The notes: generated by a model not told the origin, from the letters alone. A DNA stretch of 64,000 nt from Olsenella_K absiana (GCF_036408855.1 NZ_JAZGJQ010000002.1:1-64000), one strand, 5' to 3'. Shown: positions 36,714-46,667, counted from the stretch's first letter. Numbers and translations: made by a program.

Positions 36714-39374
36714 GTGGAAAAGGCACTCCAGATCTTCAGGCGCGACCTCAGGCGCATCCTCAGGAACCCGGTGGCCGTCGTCGTCACCCTCGGCGTCTGC
36801 GTCATCCCGTCGCTCTACGCCTGGCTCAACGTCCTCGCCAACTGGGACCCCTACAAGAACACCCAGGGCGTCTCGGTCGCCGTGGCCAACAACGACCGGG
36901 GCGCCGAGGTCGCCGGGATGGGCTTCGTGGACGCCGGCGACATGGTCGTCCAGGAGCTCGGCGAGAACGACCAGCTCGACTGGCAGTTCGTGGACGAGAG
37001 CGAGGCGGTCGACGGCGTGACCTCGGGCCGCTACTTCGCCGCCATCGTACTCCCCGAGACCTTCACCCAGGAGCTCTCCGGCGTGCTTTCGGGCGACGTC
37101 TCCTCGCCGAAGGTCACCTACTACGTAAACGAGAAGCTCAACCCCATCGCCCCCAAGGTCACCGACACGGGCGCCAACACGATCGAGTCCAAGATCGACG
37201 AGACCTTCGTCGCCACGGCGAGCAAGGTCGTGATCGAGAAGATGCAGGGCGCCGGCGACCAGGTCAGCGCCAGCGCGAACGAGGCCGCGGAGGGGGCGGG
37301 GAGCCGCCTGCGCGAGGCGTCAGGCACCCTCTCCGACCTCGAGGAGAAGATCGCGGGCGCGCGGGAGACCATCTCCTCGGCGCGCACCACCGCGTCCTCG
37401 GCGGCGGGAACCCTCGACTCCCTCGCCGGAGCCGCCGACGGCGCCAGCACCACCCTCGCCGAGGCGACCGACGAGCTCGCGAGCGCCCGGAGCGGCAGGG
37501 CGGGGCTCGCGCGGAGCCTCTCGACCACCCTCGCCGAGGCGTCGTCGCTGGCGACGGGGGTCTCCGGCAGGACCAACGCCGCCATCGGCACCGTCTCCGG
37601 CCGCGTGGCCGCGGCCCAGTCCACCGTCGACGGCTACCTCGCGCAGGCGCGCGGGCTGAACGAGGAGAACAAGGCCCTTCTCGACCAGCTCGAAGAGATC
37701 ACGCCCTCCGTGGGCGAGTCACTGCGGCCGAGGTGGGACGCCCTGCTCGAGGAGCTCAGGGGCCGGCAGGAGGCCGACGAGCGGCTCGTGGCGAGCCTCC
37801 AGACGGCCTCCGACGGCCTCAAGGCGGACGCCGCCGCGGTCTCGGGCCTCTCCTCCACCATCGACGGCGCCGTCGGCACCACGTCCTCCTCCGTGCTCGA
37901 CGCCCAGGTCGCGCTGACCTCCACCGCCCTGCCCGCGCTCGACGGGGCGCTCGACTCCCTCTCCTCGGCGGCGGGCGGCCTCACAGGCGGCCTCGGGGGC
38001 GTGCGCCCCACCATCGAGCAGGCCGAGGCGGTCCTCGCGCAGCTCGACGGCACGCTCGCCGACGCCGACGAGGCGCTCAGCCTCACCCAGGACGAGCTCG
38101 CGAGCGTCCGCGAGGCGCTCGACGGCGTCGCGACCGACGTGGCGGCCGTCCAGTCCTCCGAGGCCCTCGCGAGGATCGACGAGCTCGGCCGGACGGACGC
38201 CTCCGCCGTCGCCGCGTTCATGTCCTCCCCCGTCACGATCGACGAGCGGCCCGTCTTCCCCGTCGCCAACTACGGCTCCGGCGTGGCGCCCTTCTACACC
38301 AACCTCGCGCTGTGGGTGGGCGGCTTCGTGCTGGTCGCCATCTACAAGGTGGAGGTCGACGGCGAGGGCGTGGGGCGCTTCAAGCCGTGGCAGGGCTACT
38401 TCGGCCGATGGCTGCTCTTCGTCGCCCTCGGCGAGCTGCAGGGGCTCATCTGCTGCCTGGGCGACCTGGCCCTCGGCATCCAGTGCGTGAGCCCGGCGCT
38501 CTTCGTGCTCGCGGGGCTCGTCGAGTCCTTCGTCTACGTGAACCTGATCTACGCCTTCTCGGTCGCGTTCAAGCACGTGGGAAAGGCGCTCTGCGTCCTC
38601 CTCGTCATCCTGCAGATCCCCGGCTCGGCGGGCACCTACCCCATCGAGATGATGCCCGGCTTCTTCCAGGCCATCCACCCGTGGCTGCCCTTCACCTACG
38701 GCATCGACGCCATGCGCGAGGCCGTCGCCGGCGCGTACGGCTCCTACTTCGCGACCAACCTCCTCATGCTGCTCCTCTTCCTCGTGCCGGCGCTGGTCGT
38801 CGGGGTCGCCCTCAGGCGCCCCCTCATCAACGTGAACGTCCTCTTCGACCGCCGCCTGGCCGACACCGACCTCATGATCTGCGAGCGCTACGGCACCGAG
38901 GTCGAGCACTACCGCCTCGCCCTGTTCGCCCGCACCCTCATGCACTCCGAGGAGTACCGCCGGCGCCTCGCCCGCTCGCTCGAGCGCTTCGGCCGCCGCT
39001 ACCCCCAGATCCAGCGGCGCGGCTTCGTCAGCCTCCTCGCGCTGCCGATCGGCCTCGCGGTGGCGATGTTCGTCTCGCCGCAGCCCGCCAAGCTGCCGCT
39101 CTTCGTGCTCTGGATCGTCACGATCGTGGCCCTGTGCGCGCTGCTCATCGTGACCGAGTACCTCCACGACTCGCTCGAGAGGCGCATGGCCGTGGCGAGC
39201 CTCACCACCGACGAGGTCTTCTCCCTCCTCGGCAGGGAGCTCGACGGGCAGGAGGGCGCCTTCGCGGACGGGCCCACGGCGGCGGGGGCCGACGCCACGG
39301 TCGCCTGCCGCTACGAGGACGAGGGGGACGCCGGCGCGGACGGGGCGGCCGGGAGGGGAGGTGACGCGCGATGA
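36714..39374 (+). CDS. YhgE/Pip-domain membrane protein 1 (long paralog)
   Basis: 886-residue protein of the YhgE/Pip (phage infection protein, ABC-2-like) family. One N-terminal helix (about 18-38) with the family block SLYAWLNVLANWDPYKNT is followed by a long extracellular region (about 45-530), mostly Ala/Ser/Asp-rich coiled coil, then about five helices (530-700) and a C-terminal extension with two more helices (about 770-825). The GTG start has AGGAG upstream. The last bases overlap the next gene as ATGA. Exported-complex or wall-spanning roles are proposed for the family; function here is unknown. Confidence 0.85.
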   Translation: MEKALQIFRRDLRRILRNPVAVVVTLGVCVIPSLYAWLNVLANWDPYKNTQGVSVAVANNDRGAEVAGMGFVDAGDMVVQELGENDQLDWQFVDESEAVDGVTSGRYFAAIVLPETFTQELSGVLSGDVSSPKVTYYVNEKLNPIAPKVTDTGANTIESKIDETFVATASKVVIEKMQGAGDQVSASANEAAEGAGSRLREASGTLSDLEEKIAGARETISSARTTASSAAGTLDSLAGAADGASTTLAEATDELASARSGRAGLARSLSTTLAEASSLATGVSGRTNAAIGTVSGRVAAAQSTVDGYLAQARGLNEENKALLDQLEEITPSVGESLRPRWDALLEELRGRQEADERLVASLQTASDGLKADAAAVSGLSSTIDGAVGTTSSSVLDAQVALTSTALPALDGALDSLSSAAGGLTGGLGGVRPTIEQAEAVLAQLDGTLADADEALSLTQDELASVREALDGVATDVAAVQSSEALARIDELGRTDASAVAAFMSSPVTIDERPVFPVANYGSGVAPFYTNLALWVGGFVLVAIYKVEVDGEGVGRFKPWQGYFGRWLLFVALGELQGLICCLGDLALGIQCVSPALFVLAGLVESFVYVNLIYAFSVAFKHVGKALCVLLVILQIPGSAGTYPIEMMPGFFQAIHPWLPFTYGIDAMREAVAGAYGSYFATNLLMLLLFLVPALVVGVALRRPLINVNVLFDRRLADTDLMICERYGTEVEHYRLALFARTLMHSEEYRRRLARSLERFGRRYPQIQRRGFVSLLALPIGLAVAMFVSPQPAKLPLFVLWIVTIVALCALLIVTEYLHDSLERRMAVASLTTDEVFSLLGRELDGQEGAFADGPTAAGADATVACRYEDEGDAGADGAAGRGGDAR

Positions 39375-41554
39375 GGAAGGTCTGGCGCATCTTCTGCCTG
39401 GACGCCCGCAACGCCACGCGCAACGTGATCGCGCTCGTGGTCTGCGTCGGCCTGGTCGTCATCCCCTCCCTCTACGCCTGGTTCAACATCGCCGGCAGCT
39501 GGGACCCCTACGGCAACACCAAGGGCCTGCGCGTCGCCGTGGCCAACGACGACGAGGGCTACACCTCCAAGAGCCTGCCCATGACCCTCAACCTCGGCGA
39601 GGACGTCGCCGCGAAGCTGCGCACGAGCGACAAGATCGGCTACGAGGTCACCTCGCGCGAGGAGGCCGAGGAGGGCGTGCGCTCCGGGAGGTACTACGCG
39701 GCGATCCTGATCCCGGAGGACTTCACCTCCTCCCTGCTCTCGGTCGCCTCCGAAGACGTCCACCCCGCCACCCTCACCTACGAGACGAACGAGAAGCGCA
39801 ACGCCATCGCGCCGATCGTGACGGACAAGGCCGTGGCGTCCGTGCAGTCCGACATCCGCGAGACCTTCACCGAGACCGTGGGCGAGGTCGGCGCGAGCAC
39901 GCTGGCCAACCTCCAGAACTACCTCAATGACGACGAGGTGCTCGACCTCGCCGCCTCCCTCGAGCGCTCGGTCGACTCCGGCGCGGCCGAGCTGCGCGCG
40001 GTCTCCGGGCACGTCTCGGCCTACGCCCGCCTCGTCTCCTCCGCCGCCGACCTCGTCGAGAGCTCAAGCGACCTCGTCGGGGCCACCGGCGAGGCAGCGG
40101 ACACCCCCACGAGGGCGCTCTCGGAGAGCGCGGAGGGCGTCCGGGGCGCCGGCGACGCCCTGGACGGCTCGGCCGCCGCGATCGCGTCCGCGCTCGACTC
40201 GGGCGCGACCAGCCTCGACTCCCTCGACGCCGCGATCGACCGGGCCTTCGACGCCGCCGCGACCTCGGCCTCCCACGGCTCGGACGAGCTCTCCTCCCTC
40301 GCGGGGCGCGTCGACGCCGAGCGCGCCGCCTACGCCGGCCTCGCCGAGTCCCTGGGCGAGGTCGCCAAGGAGCTCGACCCGCCCGCGCGGCGCCTCGCCG
40401 AGGGCGCCGCCGCCCAGGCCGACGCCATCGCCACCAGGCTCTCCTCCCTGCGCGACCGGCTCCTCTCCGCCAAGGACGCCATCGACGGCGGCGTGGCGGA
40501 CGTCTCCCAGGACCGCGACGCCGCGCACGAGCTGGTCTCGCAGGGGCGCGAGGGCGTCGACGGGCTCAGGCGGTCCTACCGCACGGACCTCAGGCCCTCG
40601 GTGGACGCCCTGGCGGACAAGGTCGACGCCGCCGCGGCCGACGCCGCGGGCATCTCCGACGAGCTCGCCTCCACCACGGCCTCCCTGGGGGAGACCTCCG
40701 ACAGGGCGGCCTCCGACCTGCGCGGGCTCGAGGAGTCGCTCACCGGCGTCGCCGCCAAGGTGTCGCAGACGGCCGACGGCCTCGACGGCCTCTCGGTCTC
40801 GCTCAAGGACGCGGCCGGCTCGGGCGACGCCGGGCAGGTGCGCCAGATCCTGTCGGCCGGTCCGCGCGACCTCGCGGAGTTTCTCGCCTCGCCGGTCTCG
40901 CTCGACCGCGTCGCCATCTACCCCGTCGCCAACAACGGCTCCGCGATGGCGGGCTTCTACACCACGCTCTCGCTGTGGGTCGGCGCCATCGTCCTGGTGG
41001 CCATGCTGCGCGTCGACGTCTCCGACCGCGAGGCCGCGGCAGTGGGCGGGGCGGCCCCGCGCCACCGCTACCTGGGGCGCCTCGGCGTCTTCTGCGTCCT
41101 CGGGCTCCTGCAGGCGGCGCTCGTCTCCCTCGGCGACCTCTTCTACCTGGGAATCCAGTGCGAACACCCGCTCGCCTTCGTCGCCACCTGCCTCGTCGCC
41201 TCCCTCGTGTTCGTGAACGTCATGTACGCGCTCACGGTGAGCTTCGGCGACGTGGGCAAGGCGGTCTGCGTCTTCCTGCTGGTCATCCAGGTGGCCGGCT
41301 CGGGCGGCACCTTCCCCGTGGAGATGCTGCCGGCCCCCTTCCAGGCCGCCTACCCCTACCTGCCCTTCGTCCACGCCATCTCCGCGATGCACGAGTGCGT
41401 CGCCGGCTTCTACGGCAACGTCTGGGCCACGGAGCTCGCGGGGCTCTGCGGCTTCCTCGCCCCTTCGCTCGTGCTCGGGCTCGCCCTGCGCAAGCCCGTC
41501 GTGCGCCTCAACCGCTGGGTCGCCGAGCGGCTCGAGAGCACGCGGGTCATGTAG
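39371..41554 (+). CDS. YhgE/Pip-domain membrane protein 2 (short paralog)
   Basis: 727-residue paralog of the preceding protein with the same plan: N-terminal helix with SLYAWFNIAGSWDPYGNT, a long Ala/Ser-rich coiled extracellular region, and five to six C-terminal helices including FPVEMLPAPFQAAYPYLPF. It lacks the extra C-terminal two-helix segment. The four-base start/stop overlap implies coupled translation and a fixed ratio, so the two probably form a heteromer. It is convergent with the LOG gene, only 12 bases away. Confidence 0.86.
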   Translation: MRKVWRIFCLDARNATRNVIALVVCVGLVVIPSLYAWFNIAGSWDPYGNTKGLRVAVANDDEGYTSKSLPMTLNLGEDVAAKLRTSDKIGYEVTSREEAEEGVRSGRYYAAILIPEDFTSSLLSVASEDVHPATLTYETNEKRNAIAPIVTDKAVASVQSDIRETFTETVGEVGASTLANLQNYLNDDEVLDLAASLERSVDSGAAELRAVSGHVSAYARLVSSAADLVESSSDLVGATGEAADTPTRALSESAEGVRGAGDALDGSAAAIASALDSGATSLDSLDAAIDRAFDAAATSASHGSDELSSLAGRVDAERAAYAGLAESLGEVAKELDPPARRLAEGAAAQADAIATRLSSLRDRLLSAKDAIDGGVADVSQDRDAAHELVSQGREGVDGLRRSYRTDLRPSVDALADKVDAAAADAAGISDELASTTASLGETSDRAASDLRGLEESLTGVAAKVSQTADGLDGLSVSLKDAAGSGDAGQVRQILSAGPRDLAEFLASPVSLDRVAIYPVANNGSAMAGFYTTLSLWVGAIVLVAMLRVDVSDREAAAVGGAAPRHRYLGRLGVFCVLGLLQAALVSLGDLFYLGIQCEHPLAFVATCLVASLVFVNVMYALTVSFGDVGKAVCVFLLVIQVAGSGGTFPVEMLPAPFQAAYPYLPFVHAISAMHECVAGFYGNVWATELAGLCGFLAPSLVLGLALRKPVVRLNRWVAERLESTRVM

Positions 41555-41566
41555 GGGCCGGAGGCG

Positions 41567-42385
41567 TCAGCGCTCGATGCCGCCCAGGGCGATCCGCACG
41601 GCCCGGTCCTCGTCGTCCGTGACCACGAAGAGCTCCGGGTCGAGCGGCGAGATGCAGCCGGACTCCACGACCTCCCCCTCGAGCCAGCCCATGAGCCCGC
41701 CCCAGTAGGAGGTGCCGAAGAAGACCACGGGCGTGCGGGCGATCTTGTGCGTCTGGACGAGGGTGAGCAGCTCGAAGGCCTCGTCGAGGGTGCCGAACCC
41801 ACCCGGGAAGACGATGGCGGCCGACGAGTACTTGACGAACATGGTCTTTCGCACGAAGAAGTAGCGGAAGTTCATGCCCAGGTTCACGTAGTCGTTGACG
41901 CCAGGCTCGGCGGGCAGCTCGATGCCCAGCCCCACGGACTTGCCGCCGACCTGCGAGGCGCCGAAGTTGGCGGCCTCCATGATGCCGGGGCCGCCGCCGG
42001 TGATCACGGCCACGCCCTCGCCCGCGATCCTCCTCGCCACGCGGCAGGCCGCGTGGTACATGGGGTCTGACCTCGGGGTCCGCGCCGACCCGAAGACCGC
42101 GACCGCCGGCCCCAGCTCGGCGAGCGCGCCGAAGCCGTCCACGAACTCCGCCTGGATGCGCAGGACGCGCCAGGGGTCCATGTGGAGCCAATCCGTGCCA
42201 CCCTCGTTGGAGAGCAGGTGGCTCGCCGTCGTGGTGCTGGGGACCATGGGCCCGCGCATGATGACGGGGCCGCGGTGGTAGGCGCCGCGCGCCGGCTCCT
42301 CCGCCGGCGCGTCGGGCAGGGCCCCCGGGCCCTCCTCCCCCTCCGCAAGGCCGCCCTCGTCCGCGCGCCTCTCGTCTGCGTTCAT
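41567..42385 (-). CDS. LOG-family (TIGR00730) Rossmann-fold protein
   Basis: 272-residue protein of the lysine-decarboxylase-like/LOG family, many of which are nucleotide 5'-monophosphate phosphoribohydrolases. The signature is split as GGGPGIMEAAN (about residue 130) and PGGFGTLDE (about residue 198). A 60-residue N-terminal extension with a disordered Glu/Ala/Pro stretch precedes the domain. The start at 42385 has AGGAGAGGGG upstream. The substrate is unproven. Confidence 0.85.
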   Translation of the reverse strand: MNADERRADEGGLAEGEEGPGALPDAPAEEPARGAYHRGPVIMRGPMVPSTTTASHLLSNEGGTDWLHMDPWRVLRIQAEFVDGFGALAELGPAVAVFGSARTPRSDPMYHAACRVARRIAGEGVAVITGGGPGIMEAANFGASQVGGKSVGLGIELPAEPGVNDYVNLGMNFRYFFVRKTMFVKYSSAAIVFPGGFGTLDEAFELLTLVQTHKIARTPVVFFGTSYWGGLMGWLEGEVVESGCISPLDPELFVVTDDEDRAVRIALGGIER

Positions 42386-42556
42386 CGCATCCCCTCTCCT
42401 CGGCCTACGTCCGGAAGGCAAGTCTGCCACCCTTCCGTAAGCGCCCCGACTCCCCCGCGTACGGTCTGCATCTCGTACGTCCTGCATGACACCACGGCAG
42501 ACGGGCGAGCGGCGGGGTTTCTCGGTGGGCGCACGTGTACGGGCGCGGCGGGCGGC

Positions 42557-42562
42557 TACAAT
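42557..42562 (+). promoter_or_regulatory. Candidate -10 element of tpx
   Basis: TACAAT lies 65 bases before the tpx ATG; no convincing -35 was found at 16-18 bases upstream. It is reported because similar TAnnnT hexamers precede several genes here. Confidence 0.3.
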
Positions 42563-42626
42563 GGCACTGATTCTGTCGCATTTGTCCGATCCGGCCGCAC
42601 CCGCGGCCCGAGAGAGAGGAACCAGC

Positions 42627-43136
42627 ATGGAGAAGCGCTCCGTCACCACATTCGCCGGAAAGCCCGTCACCCTGCTCGGCCACGAGGTCAAGGTCGGCGA
42701 CAAGGCGCCCGCCTTCACCTGCGTCAAGCAGGACCTCACGCCCTTCTCGCTCGCCGACGTCGAGGGCAAGGTCAAGCTCGTGAGCGTCGTGCCCTCTGTC
42801 GACACCGGCGTCTGCGAGCTGCAGACCGTCCGCTTCAACCAGGAGGCCGGCAAGCTCGCCGACACCGCGGTAATCACCATCAGCTGCGACCTGCCGTTCG
42901 CCCAGGGCCGCTTCTGCGCGGCCAAGGGCATCGACAACGCCGTCGTCGTCTCCGACTACAACGGCCACCACTTCGGCCTGGCCTACGGCTTCCTCATCGA
43001 GGAGCTCATGCTGCTGAACCGCGGCATCGTGGTCATCGACAAGGACGACGTGGTCCGCTACGTCGAGTACGTTGCCGAGAACACCGAGCACCCCGACTAC
43101 GACAAGGCCCTCGAGGCCGCCCGTGCGCTGCTCTAG
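42627..43136 (+). CDS. tpx: Thiol peroxidase Tpx
   Basis: 169-residue atypical two-Cys peroxiredoxin reducing lipid and hydrogen peroxides with thioredoxin. Peroxidatic Cys63 is in SVDTGVCELQT and resolving Cys97 in PFAQGRFC. Length and motifs are standard. The ATG at 42627 follows AGAGAGGA. For an anaerobe it is a plausible main peroxide defence. A long hairpin follows the stop. Confidence 0.93.
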   Translation: MEKRSVTTFAGKPVTLLGHEVKVGDKAPAFTCVKQDLTPFSLADVEGKVKLVSVVPSVDTGVCELQTVRFNQEAGKLADTAVITISCDLPFAQGRFCAAKGIDNAVVVSDYNGHHFGLAYGFLIEELMLLNRGIVVIDKDDVVRYVEYVAENTEHPDYDKALEAARALL

Positions 43137-43157
43137 GCACCGGGACGAGAGGGATGC

Positions 43158-43197
43158 GGGCGCCCGGGGCGAGAAGGACCTGCGCCCCGGGCGCCCC
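43158..43197 (+). terminator. Hairpin between tpx and the CLC channel gene
   Basis: A perfect inverted repeat of about 14 bases has the 12-13 base loop GAGAAGGACCTG. It follows the tpx stop by about 20 bases and probably ends that transcript, although no T run follows. Its presence argues that the channel gene starts after it. Confidence 0.5.
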
Positions 43198-43200
43198 TAC

Positions 43201-44595
43201 GTGCGCGACGCGACCCCGGGCGCGCGGGCCGCGCTCGCGGCCCCGCAGACGCCCGTCGCGCTGGCGCTCCTCTCCCTCGCCACCGGCCTTCTCGTCGGCC
43301 TCGTCGCCTGGGGCGCGCTCACGCTGTCGGATCGGCTGATCGAGCTCGTCTGGGGCCTCGCCGGCGGCCGGGGGGCAGACCCCGCCCTCGGGGCCTCCTG
43401 CGCCCCCCGGTGGTTCCCCCTGCCCGCCTGCGTCGCGGGCGGCCTCGTCATCGGCCTGTGGACGAGGCGCACGCACGTGGCGCCCGAGTCGCTCGAGACG
43501 GTCATGGCCACGCTCAGGCGGACCGGCTCGTACCGCCTCGAGCACCCGAGCGCGTCCGTCGTGAGCTTCCTGCTGCCCCTCGCCTTCGGCGGCTCGGTGG
43601 GCCCCGAGGCGGGACTCACCGGCCTGATCGCCTCCGGCTGCTGCTGGATCCGGGACACCCTCAAGCGCGCGGGCCTGAGGGTCGGCGCCGTCGCGGACGT
43701 CACGGTCTCGGCCTCGCTCTCCGCAATCTTCGGGGCGCCCTTCGCAGGGCTGCTCGCCGAGGCCGAGGGCGACGCGGGCGCCCCGGACGTGGACGCCTAC
43801 GAGATGCGCCGTCCGGTCAAGGCCCTCCTCTACCTCACGGCGGCGCTCGGCGCCCTCGCCGGCGTCAGGCTGCTCTCCGCCCTCGTCGGCGGCGCCTCCG
43901 GGCTCCCCCGCTTCGCCGCCTCAGAGGCGGACCTCGCCGACCTCGCCTGGTTCCTCCCCTGCGCCGGCATGGGCTACGCCCTCGCACTCGTCTCGCGCGT
44001 CTCCCAGAGGGCGTTCTGCGCCCTCTCCCGCCGCGTCGGCGACGGCGAGGCCGCCCTCCTCGCCAAGCCGGTGGCAGCGGGCGCCGTCCTGGGCGCAACG
44101 GCGGTCCTCCTTCCCGACGTGCTCTTCTCCGGCGAGGGGGCCACGCGCGCGCTGATCCGCGACTGGGCGGTAACGGCGCCGTCGGCGATGCTCGCATGCG
44201 GCCTCGCGAAGAGCGCCCTCACGCAGATGTGCATCGCCCTGGGCTGGCGCGGCGGCCACTTCTTCCCCGACATCTTCGCCGGCGCGGCCTGCGGCATGGG
44301 GCTCGCCGTCATCACGGGCGCAGACCCCACCTTCGCCGCCGCCGTCACGGCCTCCACCTTCGTGGCCGCCACGACCAAGAGGCCCCTGCTCACCGTCGGT
44401 CTCCTGCTCCTGTGCTTCCCCGCAGGCGACATCCTGTGGAGCGCCGCGGCAGCCGCGCTCGCCTACGTCCTCCCCCTGCCGGCGGCGCCTGCCTCGGGCG
44501 AGGGGGACGCGGGTGACCAGGGCGAGAGGGGTGCTGCCGCCCGGGGCGAGAAGGACGCTCCGCCGCACCGCCCAGACGCGTCCCGCCTGCGCTAA
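43201..44595 (+). CDS. CLC-family chloride channel/antiporter
   Basis: About 464 residues with 10-11 helices of the CLC family, moving Cl- or F- and H+. The selectivity segments are visible: GGSVGPEAG (GxxGPE, with the gating Glu) and GWRGGHFFP (GxFxP-like). The start is uncertain: GTG at 43201 lies just after a strong hairpin, whereas an in-frame GTG at 43123 would add 26 low-complexity residues and overlap tpx. The C-terminal 40 residues are hydrophilic and contain ARGEKD, repeated in other linkers of this window. Confidence 0.83.
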   Translation: MRDATPGARAALAAPQTPVALALLSLATGLLVGLVAWGALTLSDRLIELVWGLAGGRGADPALGASCAPRWFPLPACVAGGLVIGLWTRRTHVAPESLETVMATLRRTGSYRLEHPSASVVSFLLPLAFGGSVGPEAGLTGLIASGCCWIRDTLKRAGLRVGAVADVTVSASLSAIFGAPFAGLLAEAEGDAGAPDVDAYEMRRPVKALLYLTAALGALAGVRLLSALVGGASGLPRFAASEADLADLAWFLPCAGMGYALALVSRVSQRAFCALSRRVGDGEAALLAKPVAAGAVLGATAVLLPDVLFSGEGATRALIRDWAVTAPSAMLACGLAKSALTQMCIALGWRGGHFFPDIFAGAACGMGLAVITGADPTFAAAVTASTFVAATTKRPLLTVGLLLLCFPAGDILWSAAAAALAYVLPLPAAPASGEGDAGDQGERGAAARGEKDAPPHRPDASRLR

Positions 44596-44650
44596 AGTGT
44601 TGGCATCAGATACGAGGCCTCAGGCGGCACGCGACGACGAGGAGCCCACT

Positions 44651-45250
44651 TTGGCGGCATCGGGAGACGCACGGGGGACCACGTCCGAGGGAGGCGCGGA
44701 GGCGACCCCCACAGGGCGGGACGCGGTCCAGAGGGACGGCACCCAGCTCCTGCCGGAGGGGTCCAAGCGCCAGCGGGGCGTCCTCCGCTTCGCCAACGCG
44801 GTCTCGTGGATGCGCCTCGTCACAGTCGTGCCCGCCACGGCGCTGCTCCTCATGTCCGTGAGCTTCTCGCTCGTCACGGTCGCAGACCTCCTCCGGACGC
44901 TGGCGGGCCTCCTCGCCGGCCATTCCGACCTCGTCAACCTCTCGGTCGAGTTCGTCGAGTACACGGACTTCTTCCTGCTCTCGACCGTCCTCTACATGAC
45001 CTCGCTCGGCCTCTTCTCGCTCTTCGTGACCGACCGCACGCCGCTGCCCCCTTGGCTCTCCTTCCACGACTTCGACGACATCAAGGAGCGGATCGCGCGC
45101 GTCGTCGTGGTCATGCTCGTCGTGTTCTTCTTCGGCGAGGTCCTGCGCGGCAAGGCCGGGGAGAGCCTCCTCGTGCTCGGCGTCTCGATCTCGCTGGTCA
45201 TCGTCGCCATGTCCGTCTTCCTGCGCTGCACCGTGCCGCCCAGGCGCTAG
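44651..45250 (+). CDS. YqhA/UPF0114-family membrane protein
   Basis: 199 residues from the TTG at 44651 (GGAG seven bases upstream). The first 55 residues are hydrophilic; the rest has four hydrophobic helices with the family pattern EYTDFFLLSTVLYMTSLGL and the loop WLSFHDFDDIKERI. The function of the family is unknown. A possible -10 TAAAGT is at 44593-44598. An alternative start inside the CLC gene at 44513 is possible but lacks a ribosome binding site. Confidence 0.75.
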   Translation: MAASGDARGTTSEGGAEATPTGRDAVQRDGTQLLPEGSKRQRGVLRFANAVSWMRLVTVVPATALLLMSVSFSLVTVADLLRTLAGLLAGHSDLVNLSVEFVEYTDFFLLSTVLYMTSLGLFSLFVTDRTPLPPWLSFHDFDDIKERIARVVVVMLVVFFFGEVLRGKAGESLLVLGVSISLVIVAMSVFLRCTVPPRR

Positions 45251-45328
45251 TCCCGCGCCGGCTCGGGCCGGCTCCCCGCGCCCACCCAGCACGTCCGCAA
45301 CGCCCCATCCACGACCCCGGAGGTTCCC

Positions 45329-46561
45329 ATGAGCTGGAACGCGCGCGTCCTCGTCGGCCAGTCGGGCGGCCCCACCGCCGCCATCAACGCGAGCCTCGCG
45401 GGGGTGGTTCAGACCGCCCGCGCGCTCGGCGCCGAGGCCTGGGGCATGCGCCACGGCGTCCAGGGCCTCCTCGCCGACGACGTCGTCGACCTCGCACGGA
45501 CGCTCCCGGACGCGGCGAGCCTCGAGCTCCTCCGCCAGACGCCGGCGAGCTACCTGGGGAGCTGCCGCTACAAGCTCCCGGACGCCGACGCCGACCCCGC
45601 CACCTACGAGCGCCTCTTCCGTACCCTCGAGGCGCGCCGCGTGGACGCGGTCCTCTACATCGGCGGCAACGACTCCATGGACACGATCGCCAAGCTCTCC
45701 GCCTGGGGGGCGCGCGCAGGAAGCCCCGTCCGCTTCGTCGGCGTGCCCAAGACCATCGACAACGACCTCGAGGGCACCGACCACACGCCGGGCTTCGGCT
45801 CGGCCGCCAAGTTCGTCGCGACCTCGGTGGCCGAGCTCGGCCGCGACGCCTCCGTCTACGACCTCCCCAACGTCCTCGTGGTCGAGGTCATGGGCCGCGG
45901 CGCCGGCTGGCTGGCCGGCGCCTCCTGCCTCGCGCGCCAAGACGGCCTGGGCCACCCCGACCTCATCCTCCTGCCCGAGGCCCCCGTCTCGGAGGACGCG
46001 CTGGTCGAGGCCGTGCGGGGGCTGCTCGCCCGCAAGCGCTGCGTGGTCGTCGCCGCGAGCGAGGGCGCGCGCCGCCCGGACGGCTCCCTCATGTGCGAGC
46101 CCCCGACGGGCGCCGTGAGGACCGACGCCTTCGGCCACGCGGCGGCGCTCTCCGGCACCGGCCGCCACCTCGCCCAGCTCCTCGGCGAGCGCCTGGGCGT
46201 CAAGACCCGCGCCGTCGAGCTCTCGACCCTGCAGCGCTGCGCGAGCCACCTCGCGAGCGCGTGCGACCTCGCGGAGGCCGCCGCCCTGGGCGGCGTCGCC
46301 GTGCGCGCGGCGGCCGCGGGCGAGACGGGCGTCATGCCCGCGATCCGCCGCGAGGGGAACTCTCCCTACCTCGTCTCCTACGGCCTCGCGGACGTCTCCG
46401 CCGTCGCCAACGCGGAGCGCCGCGTGCCCGCGGCGTGGATCCGCGAGGACGGCATGGACGTGACCAGCGACTTCGCGGACTACGTGCGCCCCCTCGTCAC
46501 GGGCGAGGTCGCGCCCCTGTTCGTGGACGGCCTCCCGCTGCACGTGGAGCCGCTGGCCTAG
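45329..46561 (+). CDS. 6-phosphofructokinase, PPi-dependent type
   Basis: 410-residue phosphofructokinase making fructose 1,6-bisphosphate. Asp115 in GGNDS and Lys141 in PKTIDND are the residues that mark pyrophosphate-dependent enzymes (ATP types have GGDGS and PGTIDN). The N-terminal GQSGGPTAAINASL loop and GRGAGWLAG complete the fold. PPi use is inferred from these residues. It would feed sucrose-derived hexose phosphates into glycolysis. Its start ATG follows CGGAGG. Confidence 0.9.
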   Translation: MSWNARVLVGQSGGPTAAINASLAGVVQTARALGAEAWGMRHGVQGLLADDVVDLARTLPDAASLELLRQTPASYLGSCRYKLPDADADPATYERLFRTLEARRVDAVLYIGGNDSMDTIAKLSAWGARAGSPVRFVGVPKTIDNDLEGTDHTPGFGSAAKFVATSVAELGRDASVYDLPNVLVVEVMGRGAGWLAGASCLARQDGLGHPDLILLPEAPVSEDALVEAVRGLLARKRCVVVAASEGARRPDGSLMCEPPTGAVRTDAFGHAAALSGTGRHLAQLLGERLGVKTRAVELSTLQRCASHLASACDLAEAAALGGVAVRAAAAGETGVMPAIRREGNSPYLVSYGLADVSAVANAERRVPAAWIREDGMDVTSDFADYVRPLVTGEVAPLFVDGLPLHVEPLA

Positions 46562-46667
46562 CCGGCGCCCGGCCGCGAGCGCCGGCCGCGAGCGCTACCA
46601 TGTGAGCGACGGCGCCCGCCGGCGCGGCCGCCGGACCGGCAACCCACACCCGAGAGTCTGGAGCCCC

